From assembly GCF_002127545.1 (NCBI RefSeq), contig NZ_MUBK01000007.1:78007-142006 (forward strand): a DNA stretch of 64,000 bases, given 5' to 3'. The first letter of the stretch is position 1. Each line of letters starts with the position of its first letter. Origin of the DNA: Xenorhabdus beddingii. Lineage in GTDB: Bacteria > Pseudomonadota > Gammaproteobacteria > Enterobacterales > Enterobacteriaceae. The translations under genes and the position numbers were made by a program. The notes beneath the pieces were generated by a model. The model worked only from the letters and a program-made list of their open reading frames with translations. It ran no database searches and had not been told where the DNA came from. Positions 1-9,066 of this stretch are shown one piece after another.

Positions 1-1147
1 CACCAAGATTATGAATGACTTTGACCGTGCCAACACCAATGCGATGACCAATCGCCCGACCTTCCACCAGCACACTTCCCTGCTCATTGAGTTGGTAGCG
101 TTCCATCACCTGCTGATTTGAACGAACGGTTTCAGGGCGAGCCTGCACAATATATAACCTGCCATTGTGGCCATCTTTTGCCCATTCGATGTCCATCGGG
201 CGCCCATAGTGTTTTTCAATCAGTAGGGCTTGTCTTGCCAGCGCTTCTACTTCATTGTCAGCCAAAGAGAAACGATTGCGCAGCGCATCTGAAACATCTT
301 CCGTGCGTACCTGTTTTCCGTGCTCCTGGCTATCCGCATAAACCATCCGTATTTTTTTAGAACCAAGATTGCGCCGCACTATCGCAGGACGATTATTTTT
401 CAAAGTCGGTTTGTGAACATAAAATTCATCAGGATTCACCGCGCCCTGCACAACCATCTCACCAAGGCCATAGGCTGATGTAATGAACACCACCTGATCA
501 AAGCCTGATTCAGTATCAATCGTGAACATCACGCCAGATGATGCCAGATCAGAACGCACCATGCGCTGTACGCCCGCCGAAAGTGCTACACCACGGTGGT
601 CATACCCCTGATGGACACGATAAGAGATGGCCCGATCATTAAACAGTGACGCAAAAACATGTTTGATGGCAACCATCACCGCATCGATGCCTTGCACGTT
701 CAAAAAAGTTTCTTGCTGTCCAGCAAAAGAGGCATCCGGCATATCTTCGGCAGTTGCGGAAGAACGCACAGCGAAAGAAGCATCCGGTTCGCCTTCAGAC
801 AATTGCAGATAAGCATCATGGATATCTTTTTCAAGCTGGGCCGTAAATGGCGTATCAATCACCCACTGACGAATCTGTGCGCCAGCCTTGGCTAATTGAT
901 TGACATCATCAACATGGGTTTCATCCAGTAATTGATAAATGCGCTGGTTCACACCACTTTGTTCCAGAAAATCATTAAATGCCTGTGCAGTCGTTGCAAA
1001 ACCATTGGGAACGGATACACCAAGTTCGGCCAGATTAGTAATCATCTCGCCAAGAGAGGCGTTTTTACCACCGACCCGATTGACATCATTCATGCCTAAT
1101 TGGTTATACCAGAGCACATTACTTGGGATGAGGCCACTATTGGACAT
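1..1147 (-). CDS. ppsA: Phosphoenolpyruvate synthase, 5' part (runs off the window)
   Basis: PEP synthase converts pyruvate, ATP and water to PEP, AMP and phosphate, the first step of gluconeogenesis from three-carbon substrates. Only the first ~382 codons are here; the reading frame is open from the ATG at 1145-1147 to base 1. The translation begins MSNSGLIPSNVLWYNQLG and continues with the N-terminal ATP-grasp domain, including VGGKNASLGEMI, FAVRSSATAEDMPDASFAGQ and the MDIEWAKDG stretch typical of PpsA. The fragment ends just inside the linker to the phosphohistidine swivel domain (GRAIGHRIG). It diverges from ppsR, its regulator, as in E. coli, and two Cra-like sites lie between them. Identity is secure; the C-terminal two thirds lie outside the window. 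Confidence 0.96.
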   Translation of the reverse strand, partial: MSNSGLIPSNVLWYNQLGMNDVNRVGGKNASLGEMITNLAELGVSVPNGFATTAQAFNDFLEQSGVNQRIYQLLDETHVDDVNQLAKAGAQIRQWVIDTPFTAQLEKDIHDAYLQLSEGEPDASFAVRSSATAEDMPDASFAGQQETFLNVQGIDAVMVAIKHVFASLFNDRAISYRVHQGYDHRGVALSAGVQRMVRSDLASSGVMFTIDTESGFDQVVFITSAYGLGEMVVQGAVNPDEFYVHKPTLKNNRPAIVRRNLGSKKIRMVYADSQEHGKQVRTEDVSDALRNRFSLADNEVEALARQALLIEKHYGRPMDIEWAKDGHNGRLYIVQARPETVRSNQQVMERYQLNEQGSVLVEGRAIGHRIGVGTVKVIHNLG

Positions 1148-1251
1148 TAGAAACTATCCTTTTTTTACATTCGGAAGTACAAATCGGAAAAATTAAGGCT
1201 GTTCTTCACAGCAGGAAATAGCCTAGCACATTGTTCTGTCAGAGATGGAAA

Positions 1252-1267
1252 GGTGAATCGATCAACC
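1252..1267. promoter_or_regulatory. Cra (FruR)-like operator upstream of ppsA
   Basis: The bases GGTGAATCGATCAACC contain the TGAATCG core of the Cra/FruR operator, about 105 bp before the ppsA start. Cra activates ppsA in E. coli, so position and target fit. Assigned by eye against a remembered consensus. Confidence 0.5.
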
Positions 1268-1328
1268 CAACAATATTATTTTTTTACAGGTATAATCGGA
1301 AAACCGGGCTGTATTGTTCCTGTTTAAT

Positions 1329-1342
1329 AAAAACGATTCAGC
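1329..1342 (-). promoter_or_regulatory. Second Cra-like operator in the ppsA/ppsR intergenic region
   Basis: The minus strand reads GCTGAATCGTTTTT, very close to the Cra consensus GCTGAATCGTTTC. It lies ~180 bp before the ppsA start and ~85 bp before the ppsR start, so it could act on either promoter. No binding data. Confidence 0.5.
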
Positions 1343-1427
1343 CAAACAGGTCAATAAATCCGATAATGACTGGCTACCTAACAATAACCATTTAATAATA
1401 ATCACTTAATAATAAAAGAAAGAAACG

Positions 1428-2291
1428 ATGATAGAAACTCACATCCCGCAAACACCGGAAAATGGAAAACTGGAACGCTGCGTATTTTTTATTTCCGATG
1501 GAACCGCAATCACAGCAGAAGTATTAGGCCATGCTGTATTATCTCAATTTCCAATTACCATCACGTCCTATACCCTGCCTTTCGTGACCAGTAAAAACCG
1601 GGCTGAAGAAATCAGGGATCAAATAAATGCGATATATCAACAAACGCAAATCAGGCCATTAGTCTTTTATTCCATCATTTCAGATGAAGTCAAAAGTGTT
1701 ATTACCCGCAGTGATGGATTCTGTCAGGATATTGTCCAGACATTGGTTGCACCATTACAGCAAGAAATTGGTTTGGAGCCAAAGCCTGAATTAAATAGAA
1801 CCCATGGCTTATCCCAAAAAAATCTGGGTCAATACGATGCTCGCATTGCCGCCATAGATTATGCCCTTGCCCATGATGATGGTGTTTCATTGCGCAATCT
1901 TGATCAAGCCCAAGTGATCATTCTCGGCGTATCCCGTTGCGGAAAAACACCCACCAGCCTCTATCTTGCCATGCAATTTGGTATTCAGGCCGCAAATTAT
2001 CCTTTCACCGCCGACGATATGGATAACTTACAATTACCTCCTGACTTAAAACCCTTTCAGCATAAATTATTTGGTCTGACCATCAGCCCAGAAAGGCTTG
2101 CGGCTATTCGGGGAGAACGCAGAGAAAATAGCCGCTATGCCTCATTACACCAATGCCGCATAGAAATTGCCGAAGTTGAAGCATTATTTCGTAAAAATAA
2201 GATTAGCTATTTAAATACCACCAATTATTCTGTCGAAGAGATTTCGGCCAAAATTATTGATGGCATGGGATTGAAACGCCGTATGTTCTGA
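1428..2291 (+). CDS. ppsR: PEP synthase regulatory protein (bifunctional kinase/pyrophosphorylase)
   Basis: PpsR (DUF299 family) switches PEP synthase off by ADP-dependent phosphorylation of an active-site threonine and on again by Pi-dependent dephosphorylation. The 287-residue product matches the family length (E. coli 277). It carries the P-loop GVSRCGKT at residues 167-174, followed by the conserved PTSLYLAMQ segment and ANYPF. The N-terminal [12 protein letters not shown] segment is also family-typical. It is divergent from ppsA. The ATG at 1428 is preceded by a weak AGAAAG ribosome-binding site. No terminator is obvious downstream; a 16-bp tandem repeat begins 40 bp after the stop. Confidence 0.96.
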   Translation: MIETHIPQTPENGKLERCVFFISDGTAITAEVLGHAVLSQFPITITSYTLPFVTSKNRAEEIRDQINAIYQQTQIRPLVFYSIISDEVKSVITRSDGFCQDIVQTLVAPLQQEIGLEPKPELNRTHGLSQKNLGQYDARIAAIDYALAHDDGVSLRNLDQAQVIILGVSRCGKTPTSLYLAMQFGIQAANYPFTADDMDNLQLPPDLKPFQHKLFGLTISPERLAAIRGERRENSRYASLHQCRIEIAEVEALFRKNKISYLNTTNYSVEEISAKIIDGMGLKRRMF

Positions 2292-2330
2292 GTTTGATAT
2301 ATCTGTCTGTTTCACAATATTGGCTCACGA

Positions 2331-2426
2331 TACTGTTTATTTAAAGTACTGTTTATTTAAAGTACTGTTTATTTAAAGCACTGTTTATTTACGGTACTGT
2401 TTATTTGCGGAACGATTTGTTCACAG
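2331..2426. repeat. 16-bp minisatellite between ppsR and aroH
   Basis: Units begin at 2331, 2347, 2363, 2379 and 2395. The first three are identical (TACTGTTTATTTAAAG), the fourth and fifth differ at two or three bases, and a sixth decayed unit (2411-2426) is just recognisable. The array lies in the aroH upstream region. It is directly visible in the sequence; no function is known to me. Confidence 0.9.
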
Positions 2427-2540
2427 CACTTTCTCGCGCAAAATACGATTATTGTCTGTTGAATTTGCTGGAAGTTGAGTTATTGTGATTTCGGTCATTC
2501 CAGACAATGTCTCAATGTGAAGTAAAATTCGAGAAAGTAT

Positions 2541-3587
2541 ATGTACAAAACAGATGAATTAAGAACCCACCGCATTGATAGTCTTATCACACCTAAAATG
2601 CTTGCCGAACAATATCCTATATCAGAAAAGATCTTGCAAAATGTGACATTGTCACGAAAGCGTATTGAGTCCATTCTGACAGGAGATGATCAGCGTTTAC
2701 TGGTCATTATTGGTCCCTGCTCCATTCATGATGTTGATGCCGCCCTTGATTATGCCTCCCGCCTATGCAAACTGCGTGAAAAATACCAGCACAGCCTGGA
2801 AATTGTCATGCGAACCTATTTCGAAAAACCAAGAACCGTGGTTGGCTGGAAAGGTTTAATTTCAGATCCGATGCTAGATGGCTCGTGTCAGGTCAATAAC
2901 GGGATCACACTTGCCCGCAAGCTATTAATTGATATTAATGAACTGGGTATCCCCACGGCCACTGAATTTCTGGATATGGTGACGGGTCAGTACATCTCAG
3001 ATTTAATCAGCTGGGGAGCCATTGGTGCCAGAACAACGGAAAGCCAAATTCACCGGGAAATGGCTTCTGCCCTATCATGCCCAGTCGGTTTTAAAAATGG
3101 GACCGATGGCAATACCCTGATTGCCATTGATGCCATTCGTGCGGCACGCTCTAAACATATGTTCCTGTCCCCGGATAAAAACGGCCAGATGACCATTTAT
3201 CAAACCAGTGGCAATCCCTATGGGCATATTATTATGCGGGGCGGGAAAAAACCGAATTATGGGGCTGAAGATATTGCAACAACCTGCCATAAATTACGGG
3301 AGTTCCACTTACCTGAACGTTTAATTGTGGATTGCAGCCACGCTAATTGCCAAAAAATCCATCGTCGTCAGTTGGATATCGCAAAAAATATTGGCGAACA
3401 GATCCAATCTGGTTCAACCGCCATTGCAGGTGTCATGGCGGAAAGTTTTCTGGTGGAAGGTACACAAAAAGTGATTCAGGGAGAACCGTTGACCTACGGA
3501 CAATCCATTACCGATCCCTGTCTTGGCTGGCAGGATACAGAACAATTTATTAGTATCCTAGCCAATGCTGTTGAAAATCTTTCCTGA
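2541..3587 (+). CDS. aroH: 3-deoxy-7-phosphoheptulonate synthase, Trp-sensitive type
   Basis: DAHP synthase condenses PEP with erythrose 4-phosphate, the entry step of the shikimate pathway. The 348-residue class I enzyme shows LLVIIGPCSIHD (PEP site), RTYFEKPRTVVGWKG, GARTTESQ, KNGTDGN and DCSHANC (metal-ligand region). The opening TDELRTHRIDSL and the C-terminus resemble E. coli AroH rather than AroF or AroG, and the ppsA-ppsR-aroH neighbourhood is the E. coli aroH locus. I could not find a TrpR operator upstream, so the expected tryptophan repression is not supported by the DNA. Start ATG 2541 follows GAGAAAG. Confidence 0.92.
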   Translation: MYKTDELRTHRIDSLITPKMLAEQYPISEKILQNVTLSRKRIESILTGDDQRLLVIIGPCSIHDVDAALDYASRLCKLREKYQHSLEIVMRTYFEKPRTVVGWKGLISDPMLDGSCQVNNGITLARKLLIDINELGIPTATEFLDMVTGQYISDLISWGAIGARTTESQIHREMASALSCPVGFKNGTDGNTLIAIDAIRAARSKHMFLSPDKNGQMTIYQTSGNPYGHIIMRGGKKPNYGAEDIATTCHKLREFHLPERLIVDCSHANCQKIHRRQLDIAKNIGEQIQSGSTAIAGVMAESFLVEGTQKVIQGEPLTYGQSITDPCLGWQDTEQFISILANAVENLS

Positions 3588-3718
3588 ACGCCTTCCTCTT
3601 TCTGGCTCCTGTTGACTGACGGAGCCAGTCACCACAAAAACGAAACACCTAACATTATGTAGTTAAGCATTAAAATTCGACATAAAAAAAATAGCTTGAA
3701 GTTAGCCCCTATTGAAAC

Positions 3719-3748
3719 GATAATTATTCTCAATATTAGAATAATTAT
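3719..3748. promoter_or_regulatory. Fur box of the hem operon
   Basis: Bases 3719-3737 match the 19-bp Fur consensus at 14 positions. They overlap a perfect 11-bp inverted repeat, ATAATTATTCT (3720-3730) and AGAATAATTAT (3738-3748), separated by 7 bp. This is the layout of two overlapping Fur sites, just upstream of hemP and hemR, and predicts repression by Fe2+-Fur. Confidence 0.75.
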
Positions 3749-3757
3749 TGTTCAAAT

Positions 3758-3966
3758 TTGGTTATGGGAAAATTAGCGTACTATCAACGTTACTACACTA
3801 ATCCTCTGCAACAACAGACTCTTCCTGGGGTATACCACGGTTCTACGAAGGTCGATGGTATAGACGGTTTGCAGCCATTGGTGAAATTACATGCTATCAG
3901 GGTTTGCCATCAAAGCAGATCACCCCGACAAAACCAACCAAATACAGCAAATTTATTCTGAAATAA
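3758..3966 (+). pseudogene. hemP: Haemin uptake protein HemP, frameshifted
   Basis: HemP is a small protein encoded first in Yersinia-type haemin operons; its role is poorly defined. From ATG 3758 (or 3764) the frame gives ...LPGVYHGSTKVDGIDGLQPL, which resembles the HemP N-terminal half. The family C-terminal half, IGEITCYQGLPSKQ...KYSKFILK ending at TAA 3964-3966, continues in another frame from about 3874-3883. Read straight through, the first frame yields an unrelated 67-residue tail ending near 3961. One indel near 3872-3883 explains both halves. The gene sits between the Fur box and hemR, the expected place. It could be a sequencing error; otherwise hemP is inactivated here. Confidence 0.6.
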
Positions 3967-4059
3967 TAAAAACTTAGCAAGTTCACCTGCTGGATATCAG
4001 CGAGGTGCCTAGTTGTTTGTGTTCATAAAAAAGCTATCTAAGTATGGAGATTGACCTGC

Positions 4060-6096
4060 ATGACTCTAATTAAATCGTCAAAGCTGAAATTGTCTACGTT
4101 AAGCGTGGCGATATTCACGAGTTTATTTTCTGCAAATGCAGCCTCTTCCGAAAAAGATAAATCATCCAAAGAAACCTTGACCGTGTATGCCACAGGCAAC
4201 CAGCGTGACAGTTTTGAAGCACCCATGATGGTTACGGTCATTGAGGGTAATTCCGCCAATAGCAACGTTGCCGGCAATGCAAATGATTTACTCCGCAAAG
4301 TTCCTGGCATTGAAATTTCCGGCTCCGGGCGTGCCAATGGGCAAGACATCAATATGAGGGGCTATACCCAAAAAGGGGTTCTTACCCTTGTGGATGGTAT
4401 TCGGCAAGGAACCGATACAGGACATATTAACGGTGTGTTCCTTGACCCAGCACTGATTAAACAGGTTGAAATTGTTCGTGGCCCCTCCGCCCTGCTATAT
4501 GGTAATGGTGCGTTGGGAGGCGTTATTGCTTATCAGACCGTCAATGCCTCTGATTTATTGGCGGAAGGTAAAAATACGGGTTTTCGCGTTTTTAACCGTG
4601 CCGGCACAGGAGATCACAGCCTGGGGTTCGGTGGTGCCGCATTCGGTAAAACAGAGCAACTTGATGGTTTATTGGCATTCAGTACCCGCGATGTGGGTAA
4701 TCTCCGCTATGGAAACGGCGTAAAAAGCCGTAATGATGAAACCATCGGTAATATTCTGGCAAAAGGCACCTGGAAAATCACTGACAGCCAAACCCTCAGC
4801 GGAGATTTACGCTATTACCGCAATGAGGCTCATGAGCCGAAAGATCCACAAGCCCTGACTTATCATGACGAAAATCCATGGGCAAACCGCACTACGGCAC
4901 AACGTGATGCCCAATTAACCTATCAACTCAATCCATCAGAATACAGTTGGTTAAATGCCAGAGCGGATGTCTATTATTCTGACATCAACATTAATGTGAA
5001 AACCAAAGAGAAAGGGTTTGAGGGTCGAACACAAGATACGTTCGGCGTAAAACTGGAGAACCGTTCACATCTGGGAACAAATGCCTTTGCCGCTCACCAA
5101 CTTACCTACGGGGGTGAAGCCTATAAGCAAAGACAAAAACCAAGTAGCGGTGCTGTAGAGGGTTTCCCCAAGGCTGATATCCGTTTTGCCTCTGGCTGGG
5201 TTCAGGACGAAATCACTTTGCGTCATTTGCCTGTTTCTTTCATTGCAGGCACACGTTACGACAATTACAACGCCTCAAACAGCAAATATGACACCATCAG
5301 TGCCGACAAATGGTCGTCAAAAGGCGCCATTAGTATTACTCCCACCGATTGGTCGATGCTCTTTGCCTCCTATGCTCAGGCATTCCGTGCTCCAAGCATC
5401 GGCGAGATGTATAACGATTCGAAACATTTTGATATGTCTCCAATGAGAGGACGTCCGGGCTTTACCAACTATTGGAAGCCGAATCCAAACTTACGCCCTG
5501 AAAGCAATAAAACTCAGGAATATGGCTTCGGGCTGCGTTTCGATGATCTTTTCACCGACAATGATGGTCTGAAATTAAAGGCCAGCTATTTTGATACCAA
5601 GGCGAAAGATTACATCTCTTCTATTGTCATCATGCCTGATATGAGGTTTACAACCTCAATCAATACGCCAAAAGCCAAAATTTGGGGCTGGGATGTTTCA
5701 CTGGGATATCACTCTGACTGGTTCTCGTGGGATATCGCTTACAACCGCACGACCGGCAAGAATGAAGAGACAGGCGAATCTATCAAGGCTCTCAGCCCAG
5801 ATACCCTCACCAGCACAGTAGATATTCCATTGGCCAGCACCGGCTTTTCTATTGGCTGGATCGGAAAATTCGCACAGCACACCGATTTTAAAGAAAAAGC
5901 CGGGAAGAAAACCCCACCGCAATACGCAGGTTATGGTGTCAATGATTTCTACGTGAGCTATCACGGTGATGGATCATTAAAAGGGCTAACCACTTCTGTC
6001 GTACTGGGCAACGCTTTCGATAAAGCCTATTACTCATCACTGGGCGCGTCACAAAGTGGCCGCAACGCCAAACTGTTCGTCAGCTACCAGTGGTAA
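4060..6096 (+). CDS. hemR: TonB-dependent haemin receptor
   Basis: Outer-membrane receptor that brings haem (free or from haemoproteins) into the periplasm using TonB energy. After a signal peptide ending near SANAASSE comes a TonB-box-like ETLTVYAT, a plug domain (GSGRANGQDINMRGY, IVRGPSALLYGNGALGG) and the 22-strand barrel, ending in aromatic W as outer-membrane barrels do (FVSYQW). The FRAP and NPNL motifs that mark haem receptors are both present (FRAPSIGEMY, NPNLRPE). The frame is open from TTG 4051, but GGAG at 4046-4049 is correctly spaced only for ATG 4060, so that start is used. It is the first intact gene of the operon and lies behind a Fur box. Confidence 0.95.
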   Translation: MTLIKSSKLKLSTLSVAIFTSLFSANAASSEKDKSSKETLTVYATGNQRDSFEAPMMVTVIEGNSANSNVAGNANDLLRKVPGIEISGSGRANGQDINMRGYTQKGVLTLVDGIRQGTDTGHINGVFLDPALIKQVEIVRGPSALLYGNGALGGVIAYQTVNASDLLAEGKNTGFRVFNRAGTGDHSLGFGGAAFGKTEQLDGLLAFSTRDVGNLRYGNGVKSRNDETIGNILAKGTWKITDSQTLSGDLRYYRNEAHEPKDPQALTYHDENPWANRTTAQRDAQLTYQLNPSEYSWLNARADVYYSDININVKTKEKGFEGRTQDTFGVKLENRSHLGTNAFAAHQLTYGGEAYKQRQKPSSGAVEGFPKADIRFASGWVQDEITLRHLPVSFIAGTRYDNYNASNSKYDTISADKWSSKGAISITPTDWSMLFASYAQAFRAPSIGEMYNDSKHFDMSPMRGRPGFTNYWKPNPNLRPESNKTQEYGFGLRFDDLFTDNDGLKLKASYFDTKAKDYISSIVIMPDMRFTTSINTPKAKIWGWDVSLGYHSDWFSWDIAYNRTTGKNEETGESIKALSPDTLTSTVDIPLASTGFSIGWIGKFAQHTDFKEKAGKKTPPQYAGYGVNDFYVSYHGDGSLKGLTTSVVLGNAFDKAYYSSLGASQSGRNAKLFVSYQW

Positions 6097-6168
6097 ATAA
6101 CACGATCATTCTATTAATCTCTACAATTAATTTTATATTTAAACGCAGTTTTTAAGGAGCCAGCAACT

Positions 6169-7242
6169 GTGAATCAACCACTTTATGAACGTTACCAACA
6201 AGCCAAAGCCAATAATAAAGCGAAATATGCGCGCGATCTGGCCGCTTACCTTAATGTCAGTGAAGGAGAGTTATTACATAGCCGTGTCGGTATTGACGCA
6301 AAGCGTTTAAATATTGATGCTGCGACTCTACTTCAGGAACTGGCAACGGTGGGTGAAACCAAGTCAATTACCCGTAATGATTTCGCCGTTCACGAACATG
6401 TTGGTCGTTATGAAAATATTAAATTCAGCCCACATGTTGGTTTGATCCTCAACCCACGTGAACTTGACCTGCGTCTATTCTTCGAACACTGGAATAGTAT
6501 TTTCTCTTTGGTTGAGCAGGCTAAGAACGGTGTGCGCCACAGCATTCAATTCTTTGATCGTCAGGGTGACGCATTACATAAAGTCTATACCACCGATAAT
6601 ACCGATATGGCGGCATGGGATGCGCTGATCGAAAAATATCAGGCTAATGAAAACCCGGCGCTGGAGATTCAGCCAGAAGTCATCCCTGAACATGCAAAAA
6701 TCACTGAACAACTGCGGGTACAGTTAGATCAAGAATGGCGGGCCATGACGGATGTCCATCAATTCTTTATTATGATGAAACGCCATAATCTGAATCGCCA
6801 ACAAATTTTCAATGCGGTGGGTGATGATTTGGCATATCGTGTTGACAATTCAGCATTAACCCAGCTTGTTGAAACGGCCCATAAAGATCAAAACGAAATT
6901 ATGATCTTTGTCGGAAACCGTGGCTGTGTTCAGATTTTCACTGGAAAATTAGAACGTTTGATGCCTTATCAGGAAGAAAACTCCCCGCAAAAATGGCTCA
7001 ATATTTTCAACCACAATTTCACTCTTCACCTGATTGAAAGCGCCATCGCAGAAAGCTGGATCACCTGCAAGCCAACAGATACAGGTTTTGTCACCAGCCT
7101 TGAGTTGTTTGATGCCAATGGGAATCAAATCGCACAATTATACGGCCAACGCACCGAGGGCACGCCAGAACAAACTCAGTGGCGTGAACAAATTGCCGCC
7201 TTGCCTAAATTACAACCAGAACAGGAAACTTGCCTAGCATGA
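6169..7242 (+). CDS. hemS: Cytoplasmic haem-binding/degrading protein
   Basis: HemS/ChuS-family proteins take haem from the importer and store or oxidatively open it to release iron. The 357-residue protein consists of two similar halves, as usual for the family: LRLFFEHWNSIFSLVEQ in the first and LERLMPYQEENSPQKWLNIFNHNFTLHL in the second, and both contain the family's motif of an aromatic-rich beta core. A GTG start at 6169 follows AGGAG by 9 bp. The last codons overlap hemT by 4 bp (ATGA), which indicates translational coupling within the hem operon. Confidence 0.94.
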   Translation: MNQPLYERYQQAKANNKAKYARDLAAYLNVSEGELLHSRVGIDAKRLNIDAATLLQELATVGETKSITRNDFAVHEHVGRYENIKFSPHVGLILNPRELDLRLFFEHWNSIFSLVEQAKNGVRHSIQFFDRQGDALHKVYTTDNTDMAAWDALIEKYQANENPALEIQPEVIPEHAKITEQLRVQLDQEWRAMTDVHQFFIMMKRHNLNRQQIFNAVGDDLAYRVDNSALTQLVETAHKDQNEIMIFVGNRGCVQIFTGKLERLMPYQEENSPQKWLNIFNHNFTLHLIESAIAESWITCKPTDTGFVTSLELFDANGNQIAQLYGQRTEGTPEQTQWREQIAALPKLQPEQETCLA

Positions 7243-8057
7243 AAAAGTGGCTTCTAACCTTTATGCTTGCCATCTCTTTTAATGCGTTCTCTGCTGAACG
7301 TATTGTTACCATTGGTGGCGATGTGTCTGAAATTGTTTTTGCACTTGGCGAAGGACAGCGAGTTGTTGCAAGGGACAGTACCAGCCAAAATCCCAAGGCT
7401 CTGCTTGCTCTGCCCGATGTTGGGTATATGAGGATGCTGAATTCAGAAGGGATTTTATCTATGCGCCCATCATTGGTGATCGCGAGTGAATTGGCCCAAC
7501 CTTCCTTGGCACTCAAGCAAGTCGAAGATTCCGGTGTAAAAGTCATTAAAGTGACCAGCGAAACCTCGTTAGAAGCCGTTCCTGAAAAAATCATGACCGT
7601 TGCCAAGGCGGTCAATCAAGAAAAACGGGGTGAAGCGTTAGTTGCCCAATATCGGCAGCAACTGGCAGATATCGCCACGTCAGATATTCCCGCTAAGGTC
7701 ATTTTTGTTATGAGTCACGGCGGCACCATGCCGATGGCCGCAGGTCAACAAACCGCCGCAGATAAGATTATCCATGCCATTGGTGCAAAGAATGCCATGC
7801 AAGGCGTCCAAGGATACCGTCCTCTGTCCCAAGAAGGCGTTATCGCCAGCAAACCGGATTTGCTACTGATCAGCACAGAAGGACTGAAGACTTTAGGTGG
7901 TATCGATAAAGTCTGGCTGCTTCCTGGATTAAACTTCACGCCCGCAGGTCAGAAAAAACAGATCGTGATTGTTGATGAAATGGGTCTGCTTGGATTTGGC
8001 CTACAAACTCCTGCCGTTATGAAACAAGTCCGTGAGGCCGCGGAGAAAGTGCAATGA
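7239..8057 (+). CDS. hemT: Periplasmic haemin-binding protein of the Hem ABC importer
   Basis: Captures haem in the periplasm and delivers it to HemUV. The 272-residue protein starts with a signal peptide (MKKWLLTFMLAISFNAFSA). It is a cluster A-II substrate-binding protein: RIVTIGGDVSEIVFALGEG near the N-terminus and DVGYMRMLNSEGILSMRPSL shortly after are typical of HmuT/ShuT. The frame opens at a TTG at 7230, but the ATG at 7239 overlapping the hemS stop is the natural coupled start. The stop overlaps hemU by 4 bp. Confidence 0.94.
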   Translation: MKKWLLTFMLAISFNAFSAERIVTIGGDVSEIVFALGEGQRVVARDSTSQNPKALLALPDVGYMRMLNSEGILSMRPSLVIASELAQPSLALKQVEDSGVKVIKVTSETSLEAVPEKIMTVAKAVNQEKRGEALVAQYRQQLADIATSDIPAKVIFVMSHGGTMPMAAGQQTAADKIIHAIGAKNAMQGVQGYRPLSQEGVIASKPDLLLISTEGLKTLGGIDKVWLLPGLNFTPAGQKKQIVIVDEMGLLGFGLQTPAVMKQVREAAEKVQ

Positions 8058-9055
8058 GTCGTTCTCAATCCCCCAGTCTCGGCTTAATGGTACTGGGTTT
8101 ATTGCTGTTCTTCTTGGCTATCAGTTCAGCCAATATGGGGGCATTGCCACTTTCTTTCAAAACCCTGTGGGAATCATCGCTGGATGACCCACAGTGGCAA
8201 ATTTGGTTGAACATTCGCTTACCACGCATTCTGTTGGCAATCCTCGTTGGCGGTGCGCTGGCCATATCTGGTGCCGTTATGCAGGGGTTATTCCGTAATC
8301 CCCTGGCCGATCCCGGATTATTAGGGATCAGTAATGGCGCGGCACTTGCCGTTGCGATAGTGATTGTTATACCTTTCGCCCTACCTGCCAGCATCGCGTT
8401 ATACGGACATATTATTGCCGCTTTTGTCGGCAGTTTATTGGTATCCTCCCTGATATTTATTCTTAACAAATATAACCGCGGCAACCTCTCAAAATTACTG
8501 CTTGCTGGCATCGCCATCAGTGCACTCAGTGCAGCATTTATTGGTGTATTGAGCTATCTCAGCAACGATCAACAATTACGCCAGTTTACCATTTGGATGA
8601 TGGGTTCACTCAGCCAAATAGAATGGCCAACCCTGGCTATTGCGGCATCACTGATTATTCCTGTTTGCATACTGATATTCAGCCAGTCACGGAAACTTAA
8701 CTTGCTGCAACTGGGTGATGAGGAAGCGCACTATTTAGGTGTTAACGTCCGGCGCACCAAATATCAATTATTGCTGTTGAGCGCCTTATTGGTCGGGTGT
8801 GCAGTTGCATTGACCGGTGTTATTAGTTTTATTGGCTTAGTTATCCCGCACCTCGTCAGACTACGTTTTGGTGGTGATCATACTTGGTTGCTGCCAATAT
8901 CCGCCTTAGGCGGAGCCTGCCTTTTATTAACCGCCGATACGCTGGCAAGGACACTGGTTTCCCCCGCAGAAATGCCCGTAGGCATTATCACCGGTTTGAT
9001 CGGTGCTCCCTATTTCTTATGGCTCATCCTTAAGCCATCAGGTGGCCGCTTATAA
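8054..9055 (+). CDS. hemU: Haemin ABC transporter permease
   Basis: FecCD-family inner-membrane permease of 333 residues with about ten transmembrane segments. Family marks are [41 protein letters not shown] and [15 protein letters not shown], the last being the loop that contacts the ATPase. It pairs with HemV and receives haem from HemT. ATGA overlap with hemT; the stop shares one base with an upstream ATG of hemV. Confidence 0.95.
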   Translation: MSRSQSPSLGLMVLGLLLFFLAISSANMGALPLSFKTLWESSLDDPQWQIWLNIRLPRILLAILVGGALAISGAVMQGLFRNPLADPGLLGISNGAALAVAIVIVIPFALPASIALYGHIIAAFVGSLLVSSLIFILNKYNRGNLSKLLLAGIAISALSAAFIGVLSYLSNDQQLRQFTIWMMGSLSQIEWPTLAIAASLIIPVCILIFSQSRKLNLLQLGDEEAHYLGVNVRRTKYQLLLLSALLVGCAVALTGVISFIGLVIPHLVRLRFGGDHTWLLPISALGGACLLLTADTLARTLVSPAEMPVGIITGLIGAPYFLWLILKPSGGRL

Positions 9056-9066
9056 TGGAGCCGATC

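Noticed and set aside
2411..2540. TrpR operator upstream of aroH
   Set aside because: No ACTAGT-N-ACTAGT-like palindrome found by eye; an 8-bp inverted repeat (2451-2458, 2501-2508) is too widely spaced.
3758..3961. 67-residue reading frame as a new small protein
   Set aside because: Its first half resembles HemP and the HemP C-terminal half continues in another frame, so a frameshifted hemP explains it better.
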